Origin: Motiliproteus sp965230735
GTDB lineage: Bacteria > Pseudomonadota > Gammaproteobacteria > Pseudomonadales > Balneatricaceae
NCBI RefSeq assembly: GCF_965230735.1
Contig: NZ_OZ246016.1
Coordinates: 3,596,001-3,660,000, forward strand
Length of the DNA: 64,000 bases
Reading direction: 5' to 3'
The notes under the pieces were generated by a model. The model was not told the DNA's origin. It ran no database searches and saw only the letters and a list, made by a program, of their open reading frames with translations. Positions 51,461 through 59,865 of this stretch are shown here, piece by piece. The position numbers and the translations under genes are program-made. Each line of letters begins with the position of its first letter. Positions within the stretch are counted from its first letter, which is position 1.

Positions 51461-52142
51461 CTGCCAAGCGTCCGTTGTGATAGCTCATCAGCTGGTTCCA
51501 GATCGATTGGGTATCGGTCTGGAACAGCAACTCGGGATCACCGGGTAAAATCAACCACTGGCCGTGAATGATCTCAAGCTCGAGCTGTCTTGGCGCCCAG
51601 CCCGTGTAGCCGGCATAAATACGAAAGCGCTGCGGCAATGCCTGCTCCAGCAGCTGTTGAAACTGTCCGCCGGACAGGGCGACCCGCAGCTGTTGTAGCA
51701 GCACCCCCGGGGTGGAGTCATCGGCCGGATCCGTCGGCTGCTCGAACAACATCACCCGCTGGTCCATCGATACAGGCCCACCCCAGAACAGCTTCTGATC
51801 CGCCTTGGTCTCCGCGACCCGACCCTCAAATTCGACGCCTAACGTCAGGCGTGTTGGGCGGTTGATGATTACCCCAACCGCACCGTTGCGGTTGTACTGC
51901 AGCAGCATCACCACGGCCTGCTTGAAACGTGGATCCTGCTGTTGCGGCATCGCCACCAATAAGCGACCGGGTTTTAGAAACTTTTGCGGCGCCTGCTCCG
52001 CTTTTGGCTCCTGTTTGGCAAACGGATGAAGATAGGGCCAAGCATGGACCACGGATGCCGAACCTAACAGCATCATGACAAGCCCAAGCAGTAACCAGCG
52101 TGGCAAGCTGCATCGAGGGTGAAAAAGGGATGACTCAAACAT
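51369..52142 (-). CDS. YqgE/AlgH family protein with signal peptide
   Basis: A 257-residue protein. A Sec signal (hydrophobic WLLLGLVMMLLGSASVV, ending VHA) is followed by a Lys/Glu/Pro linker and a YqgE/AlgH domain (LLVAMPQQQDPRFKQAVVMLLQYNRNGAVGVIINRP, FWGGPVSMDQRVMLFEQP, RIYAGYTGWAPRQLELEI). Ordinary YqgE is cytosolic and about 185-190 residues, so the N-terminal extension is unusual and predicts export. ATG 52142 is preferred over 52160. Its 3' 92 bases are antisense to the rarD 3' end. Function of the family is unsettled. Confidence 0.85.
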   Translation of the reverse strand: MFESSLFHPRCSLPRWLLLGLVMMLLGSASVVHAWPYLHPFAKQEPKAEQAPQKFLKPGRLLVAMPQQQDPRFKQAVVMLLQYNRNGAVGVIINRPTRLTLGVEFEGRVAETKADQKLFWGGPVSMDQRVMLFEQPTDPADDSTPGVLLQQLRVALSGGQFQQLLEQALPQRFRIYAGYTGWAPRQLELEIIHGQWLILPGDPELLFQTDTQSIWNQLMSYHNGRLAAIDRKPAAPHFDADAETLPVNKEPTPARSG

Positions 52143-52296
52143 GGACGACCTCCGCGACACTCAGTCCACCGGGCCTTGCGGCACTCAGCGTCCCTGCGAG
52201 GGCTGAATCAGCTGAAAAAGAAAGCGGCCCTGTGACGGGTCATCAGGGCCTAAATGGACAGCTAATTAAACTATAGTCGAAGCCGAACAGAGCTGC

Positions 52297-53298
52297 TCAA
52301 AAATTAAGCAACTGTCTGTATTCACTGGGAGAATAGCCGGTCCACTGGCGGAAAGCCCGGGTAAAGGAGCGCGCCTCGCTAAATCCCAACTGCTCGGCGA
52401 TCTCGGCAACCGGAAGCTGTAGCACACGCAGCTTTTCGATCGCCAGGTCCTGCCTGACCTCATCCTTGATTCTGGGATAGGAGCTACCTTCGGCTTTCAG
52501 CCGCCGACGCAGGGTTTGTCCGCTTAATCCGAACTCGGCTGCCAGCTGCTCGAAGGCAGGCAACTGCAGTTGCTCAGCCTCCTGATTCAACAGTCTCGAG
52601 CGAATCCGCGCCCGGTAACTCTCGTTATCATCGGGAAGCACCATCAGGGCACGGGGTGAATCTCGAAGAAACTGGGCCAGATCACGCTGGCTTCGGACCC
52701 GCTCCTGGGTCAGATAATCGGCATGGAAGCTCAACTTCAGCATCGGTTGATCGAAACGATGCGGACAGGGAAACAGGTACTTCAGCTCGCTACTGTGGGC
52801 GGGCCTTGAATAGGGAAAAGCGACCTGTTGCAACCGAATGCCGCGACCGATGACCCAGCTGGCAAAACGATGCCAGATCACCAGCCAGAATTCCCGATAG
52901 AAATGGTCGGGATCCAGTTCGGGCCGGACAAAACAGAATTCGATTTCAGCCAGCTCACCACGGTGCTTCAGGTGCATCTGAATATCATCGGTGAACAGGT
53001 TATAAAACTCGATCCCCTGCTGCAGAATCGCCTGCAGATTGTCATAGTGCAGTGCATGCCGGGTCATCATCGCAAACACGCCGCGCTTGCAGGGGCGCAC
53101 TGTACAACCCATAAATTCATCGTCCAGCAAGGCCCAGACCTGCTGCACCAAGGCGGCCATCTGTGCTGCCGGAGCCCTCGGCTGGCTCAGCTGCTGGGGC
53201 CAGATGCCAACCTGTTCCAGTAGCGCCTCAGGCGCATGTCCTCGGCGCTCGGCGCAACGCAGCGCGGCCTGGACGTAGTGAATATCAACGGTAGCCAT
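52297..53298 (-). CDS. AraC family regulator (OruR/ArgR-like, arabinose-binding-like N-terminus)
   Basis: A 333-residue regulator with the large N-terminal domain of the PF12625 type (about 20-200). The C-terminal double helix-turn-helix carries AEFGLSGQTLRRRLKAEGSSYPRIKDEVRQDLA and AEIAEQLGFSEARSFTRAFRQWTGYSPSEYR. It is divergent from the thiolase/acyl-CoA dehydrogenase/SDR operon, which it probably activates in response to an acyl or related ligand (inference from position). Confidence 0.9.
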   Translation of the reverse strand: MATVDIHYVQAALRCAERRGHAPEALLEQVGIWPQQLSQPRAPAAQMAALVQQVWALLDDEFMGCTVRPCKRGVFAMMTRHALHYDNLQAILQQGIEFYNLFTDDIQMHLKHRGELAEIEFCFVRPELDPDHFYREFWLVIWHRFASWVIGRGIRLQQVAFPYSRPAHSSELKYLFPCPHRFDQPMLKLSFHADYLTQERVRSQRDLAQFLRDSPRALMVLPDDNESYRARIRSRLLNQEAEQLQLPAFEQLAAEFGLSGQTLRRRLKAEGSSYPRIKDEVRQDLAIEKLRVLQLPVAEIAEQLGFSEARSFTRAFRQWTGYSPSEYRQLLNF

Positions 53299-53368
53299 AC
53301 TCTTCCCGTTTCCGTGGCTGATACCAACGCGTAGATCAGCCTAATCGACCGCCTTCACTGTAACATTT

Positions 53369-53387
53369 TGTGATCATGCAGGTCACA
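53369..53387. promoter_or_regulatory. near-palindrome GTGATC-N5-GGTCAC between AraC gene and thiolase operon
   Basis: TGTGATCATGCAGGTCACA is symmetrical apart from one mismatch. It lies in the 192-bp divergent interval and is a candidate operator for the AraC regulator or another factor. The spacing is wrong for a CRP site. Confidence 0.3.
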
Positions 53388-53490
53388 TATCGTCATTTAT
53401 TGTGATGCTGTTATCACCGATAGTAGCTAATCTTTAAGAGCCCCAGGCCTTGCCAGGCCATCAGCTAGCGTTTAACAGGAAGCTATTATC

Positions 53491-54678
53491 ATGAGCCAAG
53501 CCAACGATCCTATCGTCATCGTCTCCGCCGCCCGTACCCCGATGGGCGGCATGATGGGTTCCCTAAGCGCCGTCCCCAGCCCCAAACTGGGTGCGGTCGC
53601 CATCAAGGCCGCCGTCGAGCGCGCCGGTCTGAGCGGCACCGATATCGACCAAGTTATTATGGGCTGCGTGCTGCCCGCCGGCCTGGGCCAGGCCCCTGCC
53701 CGTCAAGCGGCCTTGGGCGCCGAACTGCCGCTGTCTGCCGGCTGTAACACCATCAACAAGATGTGCGGTTCCGGCATGAAAGCGGTGATGGACGCCCACG
53801 ATCAGATCAAAGCCGGCACCAGCGATGTGATGGTCGCCGGCGGCATGGAAAGCATGAGCCAGGCTCCGTACCTGCTGCCCAAAGCCCGCGCCGGTTTCCG
53901 CATGGGCCACGGTGAAGTGATCGATTCGATGTTCTTCGACGGTCTGCAGGATGCCTACGAAGGCGGTCTGATGGGCAGCTTCGCCCAGTCCTGTGCCGAC
54001 GAGTACAGCCTGACCCGCGAAGCGATGGACCAGTTCGCCATCAACTCACTGAACAAGGCCAACAAGGCCATCAACGAAGGCTGGTTCGAAGGCGAGATCG
54101 CCCCGGTTACCATCAGGTCCCGCAAGGGCGAGCAGCAAGTCACTTTCGACGAGCAGCCCGGCAACGCCAATATCGACAAGATTCCGCAACTGCGTCCGGC
54201 GTTCAAGAAAGACGGCACTGTCACCGCCGCCAACTCCAGCTCGATCTCCGACGGCGCCGCCGCGCTGGTGTTGATGCGCGAGAGCGATGCCAAAGCCCGC
54301 GGCCTGAATCCGCTGGCTCGTATCGTCGGCCACAGCACCCATGCCCAGAAGCCGTCCGAGTTCACCATCGCGCCTATCGGCTCGGTCCAGAAGCTGCTGG
54401 AGAAGATCAACTGGAGCACCGACGATGTCGACCTGTTCGAGATCAACGAGGCCTTCGCCATGGTCACCATGCTGGCGATCCAGGAGCTGGGTCTGGATGC
54501 CGACAAGGTCAACGTCAACGGTGGCGCCTGTGCCCTGGGTCACCCGATCGGCTGTTCCGGCGCCCGGATTCTGGTCACCCTGATCTACGCCCTGCAGCGC
54601 CTCGGTAAGAAGCGCGGCCTGGCCTCCCTGTGTATCGGCGGTGGCGAAGCGACCGCCGTGGCGATCGAGCTGATCTGA
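53491..54678 (+). CDS. acetyl-CoA C-acyltransferase (thiolase)
   Basis: A 395-residue thiolase. The nucleophile is in NTINKMCGSGMKAVM. The His motif is NGGACALGHPIGCSGARI, and the C-terminal acid/base Cys is in ASLCIGGGEATA. It condenses or cleaves acyl-CoA; the length and GMESMSQAPYLLPKAR block fit biosynthetic acetyl-CoA acetyltransferases (AtoB-like), but the operon context with a dehydrogenase and SDR suggests degradation of a branched or short acyl-CoA. AGGAAGC precedes ATG 53491. Confidence 0.93.
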   Translation: MSQANDPIVIVSAARTPMGGMMGSLSAVPSPKLGAVAIKAAVERAGLSGTDIDQVIMGCVLPAGLGQAPARQAALGAELPLSAGCNTINKMCGSGMKAVMDAHDQIKAGTSDVMVAGGMESMSQAPYLLPKARAGFRMGHGEVIDSMFFDGLQDAYEGGLMGSFAQSCADEYSLTREAMDQFAINSLNKANKAINEGWFEGEIAPVTIRSRKGEQQVTFDEQPGNANIDKIPQLRPAFKKDGTVTAANSSSISDGAAALVLMRESDAKARGLNPLARIVGHSTHAQKPSEFTIAPIGSVQKLLEKINWSTDDVDLFEINEAFAMVTMLAIQELGLDADKVNVNGGACALGHPIGCSGARILVTLIYALQRLGKKRGLASLCIGGGEATAVAIELI

Positions 54679-54688
54679 GGACCCCGAC

Positions 54689-55846
54689 ATGGATATGATG
54701 CTCAACGAAGATCAGTCGATGATCCAGGAGATGGCGCGTAAGTTTGCCGAGGGTGAGCTGGCGCCGGTGGCGGAAAAGCTGGACCAGGAAGGCGATCGCG
54801 AGCTGTTTCTGGGCAACCTCAAACAACTCGCCGAACTCGGTTTCATGGGCCTGAACGTCAGCGCCGAATACGGCGGCACCGAAGCCGGCACCGTCGCCTT
54901 CAGCGTTGCGATCACCGAGATCGCCCGCGCCTGCGCTTCCACCGCGGTGACCATGTCGGTTACCAATATGGTCGCCGAAGTGATCCAGGTGGTTGCCTCC
55001 GAAGAGCAGAAGCAGCGCTACCTGCCCCGTCTGTGCAGCGGCGAATACGCGGCCGGGGGCTTCTGCCTGACCGAAACCGGCGCCGGCTCCGACCCCTCCT
55101 CGATGAAGACCAGCGCCGTGCTGGATGGCGACGAGTGGGTGCTCAACGGCGCCAAGCAATTTATCACCAGCGCCGAGTTCGCCGGGGTGTTTGTGGTCTG
55201 GGCGGTGACCGATAAGGACGCCCCCAAAGGCAAGGGTATCTCCTGCTTTCTGGTCGAAAACAACATCCCCGGCCTGACCGTCTCCAAGGCGGAGAAGAAG
55301 ATGGGACAGCACGCCTCGGCCACCAACGAAGTGCTGTTTGAAGACTGCCGTATCCCCAAGGATGCGCTGATGGGCAAGCTGAACGACGGTTTCCGTGTCG
55401 CCGTGGCCGAACTGGCCGGCGGTCGCATCGGTATCGGCTCGCTGGCACTGGGCATCGGTCAAGCCGCGATGGACTACGCCCGCGTCTACCTGACCGAGCG
55501 TAAGCAGTTCGGCAAGCCGATCGCCAACTTCCAGGGCCTGCAATGGATGCTGGCCGACGCCTACACCGAACTCGAAGCCGCGCGACTGCTGCTGATGAAC
55601 GCCGCCGCCACCAAGGAACGCGGCGAGCCGTTTGCCAAGCAGGCATCGATGGCCAAGCTGTACGCCTCCGAAAAAGCCAACGCAGCCTGCTACACCGCGC
55701 TGCAGATGATGGGTGGCTACGGCTACATTAAAGAGTTCCCTCTGGAGCGCTACACCCGCGATGCCCGCATCACCTCGTTGTACGAAGGCACCAGCGAGAT
55801 TCAACGGGTGATCATCGCCCGCGAACTGCTGCGCGAGATCGGCTAA
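54689..55846 (+). CDS. acyl-CoA dehydrogenase
   Basis: A 385-residue FAD enzyme that introduces the alpha-beta double bond in acyl-CoA. Visible are the FAD/substrate loop GGFCLTETGAGSDPSSMKT, WVLNGAKQFITSAEFA, QFGKPIANFQGLQWMLAD, MMGGYGYIKEFPLERYTRDARI and the catalytic Glu in YEGTSEIQRVI. It starts 10 bp after the thiolase stop and is cotranscribed with it and the SDR gene. Confidence 0.96.
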   Translation: MDMMLNEDQSMIQEMARKFAEGELAPVAEKLDQEGDRELFLGNLKQLAELGFMGLNVSAEYGGTEAGTVAFSVAITEIARACASTAVTMSVTNMVAEVIQVVASEEQKQRYLPRLCSGEYAAGGFCLTETGAGSDPSSMKTSAVLDGDEWVLNGAKQFITSAEFAGVFVVWAVTDKDAPKGKGISCFLVENNIPGLTVSKAEKKMGQHASATNEVLFEDCRIPKDALMGKLNDGFRVAVAELAGGRIGIGSLALGIGQAAMDYARVYLTERKQFGKPIANFQGLQWMLADAYTELEAARLLLMNAAATKERGEPFAKQASMAKLYASEKANAACYTALQMMGGYGYIKEFPLERYTRDARITSLYEGTSEIQRVIIARELLREIG

Positions 55847-55875
55847 TCCCCGCCCTACTGATTTAAGGACAGAGT

Positions 55876-56643
55876 ATGAAACTGCAAGATAAAGTCGTTC
55901 TAGTCACCGGTGGTGCTTCCGGGCTGGGACTCAACAGCTGCCGCCAACTGGCCAAGCAGGGTGCCAAGATCGCCGCCTTCGATCTGAATGAAGAAGCCGG
56001 TAACGCTTTGGCCGACGAGCTGGGCAATCAGGGCTTGTTCCTGAAGGTCGACATCACCAGCAGCGATGCGGTCGAAGCCGCCGTTGCTCAGGTGATCGAG
56101 CATTACGGCACCATCGATGTGGTGGTTAACTGTGCCGGTATCGCGCCGGGTGGCAAGGTGGTTGGTCGTAACGGCCCATTGGCGCTGGAGAAGTTCGCTC
56201 AGGTGATCAACATCAACCTGATCGGCACCTTCAACGTGCTGCGCGTCGCCGCAGCCCAGATGGCCACCAACGAAGCCGACAGTAATGGCGAGCGTGGCGT
56301 GATCATCAACGTCGCCTCGGTTGCCGCGTTCGACGGTCAGATGGGACAGGCCGCCTACAGCGCCTCCAAGGGCGGTGTCGTCGGTATGACCCTGCCGCTG
56401 GCCCGTGATCTGGCCAGCCTGGGGGTTCGGGTGATGACCATCGCGCCGGGGATCTTCGATACCCCGATGATGCAGGCGATGGACGACAAGGTGCGTGATC
56501 CGCTGATTCAGATGGTGCAGCATCCCAAGCGCTTCGGCGATCTGGACGAATTCGCCGGCCTGGTACAGCACATCATCGAGAACAGCTACCTGAACGGCGA
56601 AACCATTCGCCTGGATGGCGGAATCCGGATGGAGCCCCGCTAA
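55876..56643 (+). CDS. SDR 3-hydroxyacyl-CoA dehydrogenase (type 2-like)
   Basis: A 255-residue short-chain dehydrogenase. The NAD loop is TGGASGLGLNSC, with NCAGIAPGGKVVGRNGP, catalytic Tyr/Lys YSASKGGVVG and PGIFDTPMM. The pattern resembles 3-hydroxyacyl-CoA / 2-methyl-3-hydroxybutyryl-CoA dehydrogenases (HSD17B10 type). Together with the acyl-CoA dehydrogenase and thiolase it would complete a beta-oxidation-like sequence except for an enoyl-CoA hydratase, which is not in this operon. AAGGAC precedes the ATG. Confidence 0.92.
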   Translation: MKLQDKVVLVTGGASGLGLNSCRQLAKQGAKIAAFDLNEEAGNALADELGNQGLFLKVDITSSDAVEAAVAQVIEHYGTIDVVVNCAGIAPGGKVVGRNGPLALEKFAQVININLIGTFNVLRVAAAQMATNEADSNGERGVIINVASVAAFDGQMGQAAYSASKGGVVGMTLPLARDLASLGVRVMTIAPGIFDTPMMQAMDDKVRDPLIQMVQHPKRFGDLDEFAGLVQHIIENSYLNGETIRLDGGIRMEPR

Positions 56644-56676
56644 GCTCAAAACTGATCGACCAACCCCAGACACAAC

Positions 56677-56708
56677 AAAGCCGCCTCCGAAAACGGGGCG
56701 GCTTTTTT
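56677..56708 (+). terminator. intrinsic terminator of the thiolase operon
   Basis: AAAGCCGCC and GGCGGCTTT form a 9-bp stem followed by a run of T, 34 bp after the SDR stop. On the opposite strand it can also serve the convergent psp operon. Confidence 0.88.
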
Positions 56709-56733
56709 ATTGCTTCAGCCTTAGCCGGTTGCG

Positions 56734-57147
56734 TTATAGGTCGTTGATCTCACGCTGAAACTGGTAGCGCTTCGAGGTGACGTAACCTTCCATACGACGC
56801 AGCTTTCGATCGATCTCCTGCATCCGCTGCTGAATATCCTTGAGTCGCTGTGCCGCCGGCTTCTGGTATTGAAACAGATGATGCTCCTCTTTTTGGCCGT
56901 AAGCGTCTGCTTTTTGCTCGGTTCTGCGTGGCCGTTTGGCCAGCAGGAAGTAACCGGCGATATAAGCGATCACAAACAGCTGGGTCACAAAGATAAACAA
57001 GCTGATCGCGATCAAGCGGGCGGCCCACAACGGAATATCGAAGTAGTCCGCCAACCCGGCACAGATGCCGGCCAGCATGCCCCGCTCGGGGTTCCGATAG
57101 AGGTTTCGGTTGTAACCATTCGCTTTGTTCGGGGTTTGATCGTACAT
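56734..57147 (-). CDS. pspC: phage shock protein C
   Basis: A 137-residue inner-membrane protein with the PspC domain NLYRNPERGMLAGICAGLADYFDIPLWAARLIAI, one to two membrane segments (about 38-68) and a coiled cytosolic tail (RLKDIQQRMQEIDRKLRRME). It transmits envelope stress with PspB to PspA. AAGGAG precedes ATG 57147. Third gene of pspABC. Confidence 0.93.
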   Translation of the reverse strand: MYDQTPNKANGYNRNLYRNPERGMLAGICAGLADYFDIPLWAARLIAISLFIFVTQLFVIAYIAGYFLLAKRPRRTEQKADAYGQKEEHHLFQYQKPAAQRLKDIQQRMQEIDRKLRRMEGYVTSKRYQFQREINDL

Positions 57148-57157
57148 AGTGATCTCC

Positions 57158-57394
57158 TTAGTCAGACTCCCGCTTCCAACCGGTGTCCTGGTCGGTCAGG
57201 ATTCGCTCCAGCGTGTTGATACGCTGTTCCAGGCCTTCAATGGTTCCTGCCATCTGCCGTAGCAGCTGTTGCTCTTCCTGAGACAGACCCTGCTGAGCTT
57301 TTCGTTTGCTCCAGTAATGCAGGATCAGCCACAGGGGTGCCACGATGGTGAGAAATACGATCGATGGCACGAAGAAAAAAACCATGGTGCTCAT
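57158..57394 (-). CDS. pspB: phage shock protein B
   Basis: A 78-residue protein of standard PspB length. One N-terminal membrane segment (MVFFFVPSIVFLTIVAPLWLILHYW) is followed by a leucine-rich coiled coil (EEQQLLRQMAGTIEGLEQRINTLERIL). It works with PspC in signalling membrane stress. It lies 11 bp after pspA and 10 bp before pspC. Confidence 0.93.
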   Translation of the reverse strand: MSTMVFFFVPSIVFLTIVAPLWLILHYWSKRKAQQGLSQEEQQLLRQMAGTIEGLEQRINTLERILTDQDTGWKRESD

Positions 57395-57405
57395 AAGCTG
57401 CTCAC

Positions 57406-58080
57406 CTATTCAGCGTTGTTTTTCATCTTGTTTTTTATCGCATCCAGCTCCTGCTGGATATCATCTTCGGCAGCCAGATCATTGATCTCATCGGCCAGGT
57501 TGGTCTTCTGTGTGTTGCCCATATCGTAAGCTTCAACCTGCCCTTCCAGATCGTCGAGTCGACGCTCGTACTGGTCAAACTTGTCGAAAGCCCGGTTCAG
57601 TGTTTCCCGATTGGTCTTCTTACGAATCTCCAGTCGCGACTGCCCGGTCTGTTCCCGAACCAGCAACTCTTTCTGTTTGGCTTTGGCAGCCTCCAGCTTG
57701 CTCTGCAGCTGGCCGATCTCGTCGTTGAGCACTTCCAGCTGCTCATTCAGGAAGCTGAGCTCTTTGTTACCCGCTTCGGCGGCCTCTTCAGCGCGGCGCT
57801 TCTCCATCAGTGCGCCTTTGGCCAGATCTTCACGACCCTTGCTGATCGCCAGTTCAGTTTTCTTAAGCCAGTCCGCCGCTTCTTCCAGCAGGGTTTCAAT
57901 ACGACGCTGAAGCTCCTTTTTGTCCGCGATCAGCTTGGCCGACGTGGTTCTGACTTCGATCAGCGTATCTTCCATCTCCTGGATCATCTGACGGATCATC
58001 TTCTTCGGATCCTCGGCACGGTCCAGCAGCGAGGTGATGTTGGAATTCACGATGTCCTGAAAGCGAGAAAAAATACCCAT
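57406..58080 (-). CDS. pspA: phage shock protein A
   Basis: A 224-residue PspA/IM30 coiled-coil protein. It begins MGIFSRFQDIVNSNITSLLD (amphipathic membrane-binding helix) and has the RAEDPKKMIRQMIQEMEDTL block. It binds PspF to hold it inactive, and on stress binds the membrane to preserve its integrity. AAGGAG precedes the ATG. It is the first gene of pspABC behind a sigma-54 promoter. Confidence 0.97.
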   Translation of the reverse strand: MGIFSRFQDIVNSNITSLLDRAEDPKKMIRQMIQEMEDTLIEVRTTSAKLIADKKELQRRIETLLEEAADWLKKTELAISKGREDLAKGALMEKRRAEEAAEAGNKELSFLNEQLEVLNDEIGQLQSKLEAAKAKQKELLVREQTGQSRLEIRKKTNRETLNRAFDKFDQYERRLDDLEGQVEAYDMGNTQKTNLADEINDLAAEDDIQQELDAIKNKMKNNAE

Positions 58081-58129
58081 GATGGTTCTCCTTGTGTTGT
58101 TGCCTAAAACTTCAATTACTCCAGATATA

Positions 58130-58145
58130 GCGATTACCGTGCCAA
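58130..58145 (-). promoter_or_regulatory. sigma-54 promoter of pspABC
   Basis: On the minus strand TTGGCACGGTAATCGC gives -24 GG and -12 GC with the required 10 bp between them (TGGCACG followed by N4 and TCGC). It lies about 50 bp upstream of pspA, as expected for PspF-dependent transcription. Confidence 0.8.
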
Positions 58146-58220
58146 CTTTAGATAGGCCACTTAACCTAATGTTTTAAAAGAACTTGTTAACAAAAAGCAA
58201 AATTAACCATTGAAAGCAGA

Positions 58221-58277
58221 ATGGCTAAAAAATACACTTTTAGCCATATAGATCATTTTGAATGGATTTTTTAGCCA
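58221..58277. promoter_or_regulatory. PspF upstream activating sites
   Basis: ATGGCTAAAA (58221-58230) and TTTTAGCCAT (58238-58247) form a perfect 10-bp-arm inverted repeat with a 7-nt spacer. A third half-site TTTTAGCCA (58269-58277) abuts the pspF start codon. The pair lies about 80-100 bp upstream of the sigma-54 promoter, the right distance for an enhancer. The third copy suggests PspF represses its own gene. Confidence 0.6.
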
Positions 58278-59324
58278 ATGGATATGCCAGCTATTCTCGG
58301 CGAGTCCGAGCTGTTCAACCAAACCCTGGAACAGCTCAGCCTGGTCGCCCCGCTGCACAAGCCTGTTCTGGTATTGGGTGAGCGCGGGACCGGTAAAGAG
58401 CTGATGGCACAACGGCTGCATTACCTGTCCGAGCGCTGGGACAAGCCCTTTATCAAGCTCAACTGCGCGGCCTTAAGCGAGTCACTGCTGGAATCCGCGC
58501 TGTTTGGCCATGAGTCCGGCGCCTTTACCGGTGCCAGTCGCCAGGTCAAAGGCTGCTTCGAGCGAGCCCACGAGGGCACCCTGTTTCTGGATGAACTGGC
58601 TACCGCCTCCCTACGGGTGCAGGAAAAACTGCTGCGGGCGATCGAGTATGGTGAGATCGAACGACTGGGCGGACAGGAAACCCTGCGTGTCGATGTGCGG
58701 GTCATCGCGGCGACCAATGCCGACTTGCCGACACTGGCGCAACAAGGGGAGTTCCGTGCCGACCTGCTCGATCGGCTGGCCTTCGATGTGCTGCACCTAC
58801 CGCCGCTGCGCCTGCGCGACATGGATATCCTGCTGCTAGCCGAAAGCTTCGCGATGGCGATGTGCCGAGAGCTGGATTGGCCGGTGTTCGCCGGCTTCAC
58901 CGAGCACGCCATCGAACAACTGATGGATTACCCCTGGCCCGGCAATATCCGCGAGCTGAAAAACGTGATCGAGCGGAGCCTTTATCGTCACCCCGATGCC
59001 CAGCTACCGCTGGATGAGATCATCATCGATCCCTTTCTACGCCCCTGGGTAGACCGTATGGCGACAAACGCAGCACCATCGGGAGCTATTCCGACAACGG
59101 ACTCTGAAAGCCCGGCGGTAACAGCAACCGAGACCAATCCGTTCGACCAGGTGGTAGCGACAGGAGATATGAAGCAACAGGTCACCGATTTCGAGCGCCA
59201 GCTGTTACAACAGGGCTTGCGTCACAACAGTTATCAACAGAAGCGCACCGCCAAGCACCTGGGACTGAGCTATCACCAGCTCAGGGGCTATCTGCGCAAA
59301 TACCCCGACCTGCTAGAGCGCTGA
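58278..59324 (+). CDS. pspF: sigma-54 activator PspF
   Basis: A 348-residue bacterial enhancer-binding protein without a receiver domain. The AAA+ domain has Walker A GERGTGKE, the sigma-54 contact loop GAFTGA, Walker B GTLFLDELA and the arginine-finger region RADLLDRLAFDV. A long Ala/Thr/Pro-rich linker (about 260-300) leads to a Fis-type helix-turn-helix (KRTAKHLGLSYHQLRGYLRKY). It activates pspABC and is inhibited by PspA. It has no good Shine-Dalgarno; ATG 58278 and 58284 are both possible. Confidence 0.94.
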   Translation: MDMPAILGESELFNQTLEQLSLVAPLHKPVLVLGERGTGKELMAQRLHYLSERWDKPFIKLNCAALSESLLESALFGHESGAFTGASRQVKGCFERAHEGTLFLDELATASLRVQEKLLRAIEYGEIERLGGQETLRVDVRVIAATNADLPTLAQQGEFRADLLDRLAFDVLHLPPLRLRDMDILLLAESFAMAMCRELDWPVFAGFTEHAIEQLMDYPWPGNIRELKNVIERSLYRHPDAQLPLDEIIIDPFLRPWVDRMATNAAPSGAIPTTDSESPAVTATETNPFDQVVATGDMKQQVTDFERQLLQQGLRHNSYQQKRTAKHLGLSYHQLRGYLRKYPDLLER

Positions 59325-59334
59325 GGCGCCATAA

Positions 59335-59365
59335 AAAAGCCGCCCTTAGTGAAGGGCGGCTTTCT
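59335..59365. terminator. bidirectional terminator between pspF and bfr genes
   Basis: AAAGCCGCCCTT and AAGGGCGGCTTT form a 12-bp stem with a 4-nt loop. The T-tract is short on the plus strand and longer (T6) on the minus strand, so it mainly ends the bacterioferritin transcript. Confidence 0.88.
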
Positions 59366-59387
59366 GAACAACTCAACAAATGGGCGC

Positions 59388-59855
59388 TTACATCTTCGAC
59401 TGCAGGTAGTTCTGGATACCGATCTTCTTGATCAGGCCCAACTGCTGCTCCAGCCAGAAGGTATGGTCTTCCTCGGTATCGGCCAGCAGGCCTTCGAGGA
59501 TTTCACGGCTCTGGTAGTCGCTCTCGGCCTCACACAGGGCGATCGCTTTCTTCAACTCATCACCAACCTCGTATTCAACCAACAGATCGTTGTTGAGCAT
59601 CTCGGGAACATCCTTACCAACCCGCAACGGGTCACGGTTGACCATGTTCGGCGTACCTTCGAGGAACAGAATCCGCTCGATCAGCTTGGAAGCGTGCCCT
59701 TTTTCATCTTCAAACTCGTGGGCGATCCGCTCGTACAGCTCGTTCAAGCCCCAATCGCGGTACATCTCGGAATGGATAAAGTACTGATCCATGGCGGTCA
59801 GCTCGCTGGCCAGCAGGCGGTTCAGCTGGTCGATGATTTTTTGATTGCCTTTCAT
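59388..59855 (-). CDS. bfr: bacterioferritin, ferroxidase-type subunit
   Basis: A 155-residue ferritin four-helix subunit. Di-iron ligands E18, E51, H54, the E94-equivalent and E127/H130-equivalents (TEEDHTFWLE) are all present. The usual heme-ligand position 52 is Lys instead of Met, so this subunit should oxidise iron but cannot complete the normal bis-Met heme site on its own. GAGGA lies before ATG 59855. It follows the second bfr gene by 10 bp, indicating one transcript and probably a mixed 24-mer. Confidence 0.93.
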   Translation of the reverse strand: MKGNQKIIDQLNRLLASELTAMDQYFIHSEMYRDWGLNELYERIAHEFEDEKGHASKLIERILFLEGTPNMVNRDPLRVGKDVPEMLNNDLLVEYEVGDELKKAIALCEAESDYQSREILEGLLADTEEDHTFWLEQQLGLIKKIGIQNYLQSKM

Positions 59856-59865
59856 GGGGTTGTCC

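Noticed and set aside
53369..53387. CRP/Vfr-type site TGTGA...TCACA
   Set aside because: The spacer is 9 nt, not the 6 nt required between the half-sites.
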